This document shows, in pieces, positions 59,702-64,000 of a DNA stretch of 64,000 nucleotides. Made by a program: the position numbers and the translations under genes. Every line of letters starts with the position of its first letter. Position 1 is the first letter of the stretch. The DNA is taken from contig CAJTFG010000003.1 of NCBI GenBank assembly GCA_910575705.1, forward strand, positions 186,001-250,000. Direction: 5' to 3'. The stretch comes from Erysipelotrichales bacterium (GTDB lineage: Bacteria > Bacillota_I > Bacilli_A > Erysipelotrichales > Erysipelotrichaceae). The notes below the pieces were generated by a model that was not told where the DNA came from, did no database searches, and worked only from the letters and a program-made list of their open reading frames with translations.

Positions 59702-61082
59702 GATCCTGTTGGAGGAAGCTTGTACAGCAGAGAAATTCCTTTCTTATCTGTATCATCAATATCCTTACGATATCGAAGAAAAAATGGTGTTCTCTCTTTT
59801 GGAAAAAGATCCTTATCCGCATCCAGCACTATTGAATTTCATCGACTATTATGCCGCCTTCCCCAAATACCGCATAGGCGATGAACACCATGAACAGCTG
59901 GATCCTTTATGCGCCGCTATGAGCAGACTGTATCAAAGCAACAAAAGCGCGCTTCATCTCCACGCCTTCCAATTCGATGCGGATGTACACATCCGCTCTT
60001 ACAAGATCACTTCTCCATACGCGCATCTATGTCTGAATAAGATCCCCTTTCTGTCGGGCATCCATCTGCATACGCTTCCCATCTTATCGATGGATCAACC
60101 GTATATACCAACAGAGATTATAAAAAGCGACAGTTTTCTATACAAGAATATCAGCATTGACGCGGATGACTTCCTCGCTGTTAGTATTCGGATCAGCGAT
60201 ATGCACGGAATCGTCTATGTGCCCAAAACACAAATGGGGATCGCCATTGCCGTATGCATGATATATGAAAGCGTCCCTCCGTCAACCGATGCCGATTTCA
60301 TCCTTTTATACGGACTGTCCGCTCGAGAAGATACCTACGCCTATTACTTCGACAGCACCAACGGCATCTACATCGGACTGATCGCCGGACAGCGGTATCA
60401 TCACTTCCAATACGTCATGCAGATGATCACCGTCTTATACAATGCCATCTGCATAGAAAAAAAAGATCTCCCTATACAAGCCTGCATGCTGAGTATACAC
60501 CGCGACGACGGTGATGAGGGCATCGTTATCATCGCGGATGAACAAAGCGGAAAAAGCGAACTGTGCGCTGCGCTGCGCACGTGCTGTCAGCATATGCACA
60601 TTTCCTGTGACTGCATCTTTGAAAACTGCGGTATCTTGCATTTTCTGGATAACGACATCAGCGCTACCGGTATACAGATCGGCGCATGCGTTTCCATCTT
60701 TGGACTCCCTAAAGAACGAATCTTGCAGATGCTTCCCTTTTGCGCACTGTTAAAACATCGCGACGAGGTTACGCACATTCTGTTTCCTTTTACCTCATGG
60801 AAAGAGACATGCCGTTTTCATAAAGTACATGCATGCTTCTATCTTTCACGGCACAAAATGGAAAAAAGCTATCGAATGATCCATCAGCTGAGTGAAGCGC
60901 AACAGCTGTTTTTAAAAGACCGCGTTCCTTATGAAGATGCCATGCAGGAATTGATCCATCAGTTTCTTACCATCATGATGATCAATGATATACCGATCCA
61001 TGAATTATCCATGCCGCATCTCAGAAAAAAGAAACATCTGAAACAGTTCATTCAGCTATGTATGCAAATAAAAGACGGATGA
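59691..61082 (+). CDS. HprK/PEPCK-like P-loop protein of unknown role
   Basis: The 463-residue product has an unfamiliar N-terminal part (about 1-270). Near residue 283 it has IADEQSGKSELCAAL, matching the HPr kinase P-loop pattern (GxSGxGKSE) except that the first Gly is Ala. A helical C-terminus follows. No HPr-kinase catalytic His-rich region was recognised. Overlap with the aminotransferase suggests a joint pathway. Possible peptide or amino-acid modification kinase; not assigned. Confidence 0.6.
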   Translation: MKHEILLEEACTAEKFLSYLYHQYPYDIEEKMVFSLLEKDPYPHPALLNFIDYYAAFPKYRIGDEHHEQLDPLCAAMSRLYQSNKSALHLHAFQFDADVHIRSYKITSPYAHLCLNKIPFLSGIHLHTLPILSMDQPYIPTEIIKSDSFLYKNISIDADDFLAVSIRISDMHGIVYVPKTQMGIAIAVCMIYESVPPSTDADFILLYGLSAREDTYAYYFDSTNGIYIGLIAGQRYHHFQYVMQMITVLYNAICIEKKDLPIQACMLSIHRDDGDEGIVIIADEQSGKSELCAALRTCCQHMHISCDCIFENCGILHFLDNDISATGIQIGACVSIFGLPKERILQMLPFCALLKHRDEVTHILFPFTSWKETCRFHKVHACFYLSRHKMEKSYRMIHQLSEAQQLFLKDRVPYEDAMQELIHQFLTIMMINDIPIHELSMPHLRKKKHLKQFIQLCMQIKDG

Positions 61083-61151
61083 TATCCTTTCCTCCCATAT
61101 TGTTTTCTTGAAATAAAACCGCTATACTTAAGGTGCCGATGGGAGGAACTT

Positions 61152-61697
61152 ATGAAGCAAAAGGAAATTTTAGATGCACAGGCAATGCGCCGTTCCCTCA
61201 CACGCATTGCCCATGAGATCATCGAACATAATAAAGGAGTCGATAATATCATCATTGTCGGTATTAAAACAAGAGGTGAATTTCTAGCAAAGCGACTCGT
61301 GGAGATCATCGAAAACGTAGAAGGGACTCGCGTAGAATATGCCTCTTTGGATATCCGGCACTGGCGCGATGACCTTCAGCAGCAGCACCCGCTTCCCGAA
61401 ACAGCGCTAAACGTTGCTGATAAGAAAGTCATCTTGATCGATGATGTCTTATTCAAAGGAAGGACTGTTCGTTCTGCTATGGATGCCATCATGTATTACG
61501 GACGTGCAAAAGAAATCCAGCTTGCGGCTTTGATTGACCGAGGACATCGGGAACTGCCGATCCGCGCGGATTACATCGGTAAAAACATCCCGAGTTCCTT
61601 GCAGGAACAAATCCAAGTTCGGGTAAGAGAGATCGATGAGGTCGATGCGGTCTATATAACGAAGGATGAGACAGCGGAAACAGACAACAAGGCATGA
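61152..61697 (+). CDS. pyrR: Pyrimidine operon attenuator/uracil phosphoribosyltransferase PyrR
   Basis: The 181-residue protein has the PRPP loop VILIDDVLFKGRTVRSA and the PyrR-type DRGHRELPIRADYIGKN. It binds pyr mRNA leaders when UMP is high. No pyr operon follows it here, so its targets lie elsewhere. GGGAGGAAC precedes the ATG. Confidence 0.93.
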   Translation: MKQKEILDAQAMRRSLTRIAHEIIEHNKGVDNIIIVGIKTRGEFLAKRLVEIIENVEGTRVEYASLDIRHWRDDLQQQHPLPETALNVADKKVILIDDVLFKGRTVRSAMDAIMYYGRAKEIQLAALIDRGHRELPIRADYIGKNIPSSLQEQIQVRVREIDEVDAVYITKDETAETDNKA

Positions 61698-61703
61698 TGA
61701 ACA

Positions 61704-61732
61704 AGAGGTACGGGATAATCCGTACCTCTTTT
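61704..61732. terminator. Bidirectional terminator after pyrR
   Basis: AGAGGTACGG and CCGTACCTCT, a 10-bp perfect stem with a T-run, shared with the convergent SGNH gene. Confidence 0.85.
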
Positions 61733-62680
61733 CTAATCCTTCCCTGCGACCACGGCGCCCGCCGCTTTGTTGCGCATATATTCCGAAAAATACGTACTTG
61801 CCTTTACAGCTCCGCTTTCTGACAAATGCTCGCGATCATAAAAATCTCCGCTCCGCAGATCCAATTCCTCAAACTTCTGATTGAGATCAATATAATCGAG
61901 ACCGCGTTCACCGGCATACGCCTTTACCCAATTAAAATACATCGTGACCTCTTCATCTAACTGACAGGGACTTTTCACAAAGATAAGCTCGATATCGCGC
62001 TCCCTTGCGAGCTGTATGATCTTATCTGCATATTCACGGTTTTTTGATGATATTTCCTTTTGTTCCGTAATATACATATAGGCGGAATTGTCTATTACCA
62101 CATCATCACGTTTCTCCAATCCGATAAAACCGCCGTTATCGACCCCTTTCAAACGAAATGCGCTTTCCAGATCCTCTTTTTTTAAATTGCGGTATCGCGC
62201 ATGATATTTCATGATGTTCAAATAATAGGAATTTCGCTCTTCTTCATCTTCCACACTCGCTTGAATAGCCTGTATCTTATTTGCGGACATATGCATCCGA
62301 TCCAGTGCCTCACGGGTCACTCCCTCACTCATGTATTCCTCATCCGCATGAAACATGTTCGTTTCCAATACAAAATATGCAGGAGACTGCGTCTTCAGCG
62401 TTTCCACCATATAATAATACGTGATATAAACCGGCTGCTGCCGCGTAGCAAAATTATAAGATTTCAGTCCCGTCTGTTCCTCTATGATCTTTGGAGAAAA
62501 CGTGGTATAGCTATGGGAAGAACCGAAAAACACCACATCTAGGGAATGATCGGGCAATTCATAAAAAGAAGTGACATCCGATCCATACCCATTCCCTTTT
62601 AAAATAAATATATTGCCGCACACATGCAGCAGTACCGCAAAGATACCGATAAATATTAAGTCTCTCACTGCCTGTTTCAT
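61733..62680 (-). CDS. Membrane-anchored SGNH-like acyl-transfer/esterase protein (DltD/AlgX-like)
   Basis: The 315-residue product has one N-terminal membrane helix and an external SGNH domain: block I VVFFGSSHSYTTF (Ser about 57) and the final YDREHLSESGA (Asp and His). It pairs with the MBOAT gene just upstream, as in alginate, teichoic-acid or polysaccharide O-acylation systems. ATG 62680 fits GAGGTGG; the longer frame starts with TTG. The acceptor polymer is unknown. Confidence 0.85.
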   Translation of the reverse strand: MKQAVRDLIFIGIFAVLLHVCGNIFILKGNGYGSDVTSFYELPDHSLDVVFFGSSHSYTTFSPKIIEEQTGLKSYNFATRQQPVYITYYYMVETLKTQSPAYFVLETNMFHADEEYMSEGVTREALDRMHMSANKIQAIQASVEDEEERNSYYLNIMKYHARYRNLKKEDLESAFRLKGVDNGGFIGLEKRDDVVIDNSAYMYITEQKEISSKNREYADKIIQLARERDIELIFVKSPCQLDEEVTMYFNWVKAYAGERGLDYIDLNQKFEELDLRSGDFYDREHLSESGAVKASTYFSEYMRNKAAGAVVAGKD

Positions 62681-62688
62681 AAGCCACC

Positions 62689-64000
62689 TCAAAACTGAAA
62701 GTATATAAATTCCTGAGCGTCAAAACCCGGTCCGTACATTCCGAAGATGATGATAAAAAACAATATGAAATAATATATGAACCAGCGAATGATCAAATGC
62801 TGTCCGTAAAAAATACGCTTCAAATTCCAGTTTAACGATGCGATATCCAATAGGAATACCGCTGTCAACGAAATAAGAAGCACCAATGCTTCTATCGTTT
62901 GAAAACCGAGCATAGAAAGATCGCCGGTCATACCGAAACAAAACAGATTACGGATGATAAAAAAGGAATCGCTCAACGTATTGGCACGAAAGAATATCCA
63001 CGCAAAATCGATCAAGACAAACGTCCATAGGATCTTTGCCAATCGGCGCGCTGTCGATACTTCCCGCTGCTTGGGACGAATCCTTCGGATGACATTTTCT
63101 ACGACTTGATACAGTCCGTGCAATCCTCCCCAGATCACAAAATTCCAAGCAGCCCCATGCCATAGTCCGCTTGCTAAAAACACGATCATGATATGCAGCT
63201 GCGTCCGAAAAAAACCTTTTCGATTTCCGCCTAGGGGAACGTATACATACTCCTTGAACCAAGTGCTCAATGAAATATGCCATCTTCTCCAGAAATCCTT
63301 GATCGAATCCGCAAAGTAAGGCATGTTAAAGTTTCTGCTGAGCTGATATCCCATCACATTTGCACTTCCGCAGGCGATAGCAGAATAGGCACGAAAATCA
63401 AAATAGATCTGAACGGCAAATAACATCGTCGCAGCAATCAAATAAAGTCCTCCGCCTGCCGCATAATCATCCAGATGATTGTACACCTGATTTACGCCAA
63501 TCGCCGCACGATCCGCGATCACAAGCTTATAAAAAAAGCCGATGACGATGAGAAATAACCCTTCATGCACATGTTTCCATTGAAACTTATGTTCTTTACT
63601 GAATTGCCCAAGTAAGGTTTTGGACCGTTCGATCGGTCCTGCCACTAACTGTGGGAAAAAGGACACAAACAAAGCATATCGAAAAAAATTCCGCTCCACA
63701 TTGACATCATTGCGATAAACATCGACCGTATAGCTCAATGCCTGAAACGTATAAAAGCTGATACCGATCGGAAGAAGCAAATGCAGTGTGGATGGTATCG
63801 ATAAAGAACATATGCGCTGCAAGATGGGAGTAAGAGAATCTATCAAAAACGTATAGTACTTAAATAAAAATAAGATTCCCAGATTCAGCATAAAGGATAA
63901 ACATACGTATATACGCCGCTGCCGCTTTGTCGCCGCCCTTTCTATAAGGATGCCGCTCAGATACGTTATGATCGTCGAAAAGAGCATTAAGAATGCATAC
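62689..64000 (-). CDS. MBOAT-family membrane O-acyltransferase (partial, N-terminus off the right edge)
   Basis: The multi-pass protein carries the family signatures VAGPIER, DFRAYSAIACGSA, RRWHISLSTWFKEYVYVPLGGNR and the catalytic His in SGLWHGAAWNF. The frame continues past the first visible ATG (63987) as YAFL to the window edge, where the usual first 30-40 residues would lie. It transfers acyl groups across the membrane to an extracellular polymer, working with the SGNH protein downstream. Confidence 0.92.
   Translation of the reverse strand, partial: YAFLMLFSTIITYLSGILIERAATKRQRRIYVCLSFMLNLGILFLFKYYTFLIDSLTPILQRICSLSIPSTLHLLLPIGISFYTFQALSYTVDVYRNDVNVERNFFRYALFVSFFPQLVAGPIERSKTLLGQFSKEHKFQWKHVHEGLFLIVIGFFYKLVIADRAAIGVNQVYNHLDDYAAGGGLYLIAATMLFAVQIYFDFRAYSAIACGSANVMGYQLSRNFNMPYFADSIKDFWRRWHISLSTWFKEYVYVPLGGNRKGFFRTQLHIMIVFLASGLWHGAAWNFVIWGGLHGLYQVVENVIRRIRPKQREVSTARRLAKILWTFVLIDFAWIFFRANTLSDSFFIIRNLFCFGMTGDLSMLGFQTIEALVLLISLTAVFLLDIASLNWNLKRIFYGQHLIIRWFIYYFILFFIIIFGMYGPGFDAQEFIYFQF

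Noticed and set aside
1-64000. CRISPR array, tRNA, rRNA or integrated prophage
   Set aside because: No short direct-repeat array, no cloverleaf or rRNA core sequence, and no phage structural or integrase gene was seen.

Overview
The window looks like a chromosomal segment of a low-to-mid GC Firmicute, most likely a gut anaerobe of the Erysipelotrichia type. This is inferred from Shine-Dalgarno-led genes, TTGACA/TATAAT promoters, a methionine T-box, a ZTP riboswitch on a fermentative pyruvate formate-lyase, CoaX, a ytrA-type GntR/ABC operon and a giant Ig-like surface protein. No rRNA, tRNA or CRISPR array was seen.

Layout. Positions 1-11065 (minus) are one uninterrupted reading frame for a secreted surface protein of more than 3,688 residues. 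Its C-terminus lies beyond the left edge. A membrane-tethered ECF-like sigma factor (11181-12257) lies directly upstream on the same strand. Next come a toxin-antitoxin pair, a membrane protein, a metQ-metI-metN methionine importer behind a T-box, a siroheme sulfite/nitrite reductase and small metabolic genes. Two of these are damaged: a VanY-like pseudogene and an amidohydrolase lacking its catalytic core. The 23-40 kb stretch is housekeeping: hflX, nnr, coaBC-coaX, a YitT protein, ung, an ABC-F ATPase, an RsmF-like methyltransferase and an alanyl-tRNA editing protein. At 41.7-42.4 kb an IS200-type element sits beside the terminator of a heterodimeric ABC exporter, which a divergent MerR regulator appears to control. 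A GntR-ABC operon and an SDR gene follow. Then come a CAP-domain protein, azlCD, a pyruvate formate-lyase encoded as two separate subunits with its activase, an MFS transporter, an aminotransferase/HprK-like pair, pyrR, and an SGNH plus MBOAT acyl-transfer pair that runs off the right edge.

Most interesting signal. Four promoterless fragments (26327-26571 and 26670-26881 on minus; 49650-49882 and 50058-50305 on plus) and one internal segment of the giant surface protein (9908-10137) share exact short borders: GCACGATTTCT at the 5' side and CAGCGTCCGGCTCT at the 3' side. Between the borders the sequences differ almost completely. Every one nevertheless keeps a stop-free reading frame whose length is a multiple of three (70-82 codons). 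The encoded pattern is TIS(N/V/T)xH ... QRPAL, which resembles the C-terminal half of a DUF6273/C-type-lectin-like domain. This looks like a store of silent, swappable ligand-binding segments for surface proteins. It could also be debris of paralogous genes, and the tests are listed in the findings.

Regulation visible in the sequence includes overlapping divergent merR/exporter promoters with a 19-bp spacer and a palindromic operator, a GntR operator over its own promoter, a Met-specifier T-box, a ZTP aptamer with a covarying pseudoknot, and many intrinsic terminators.
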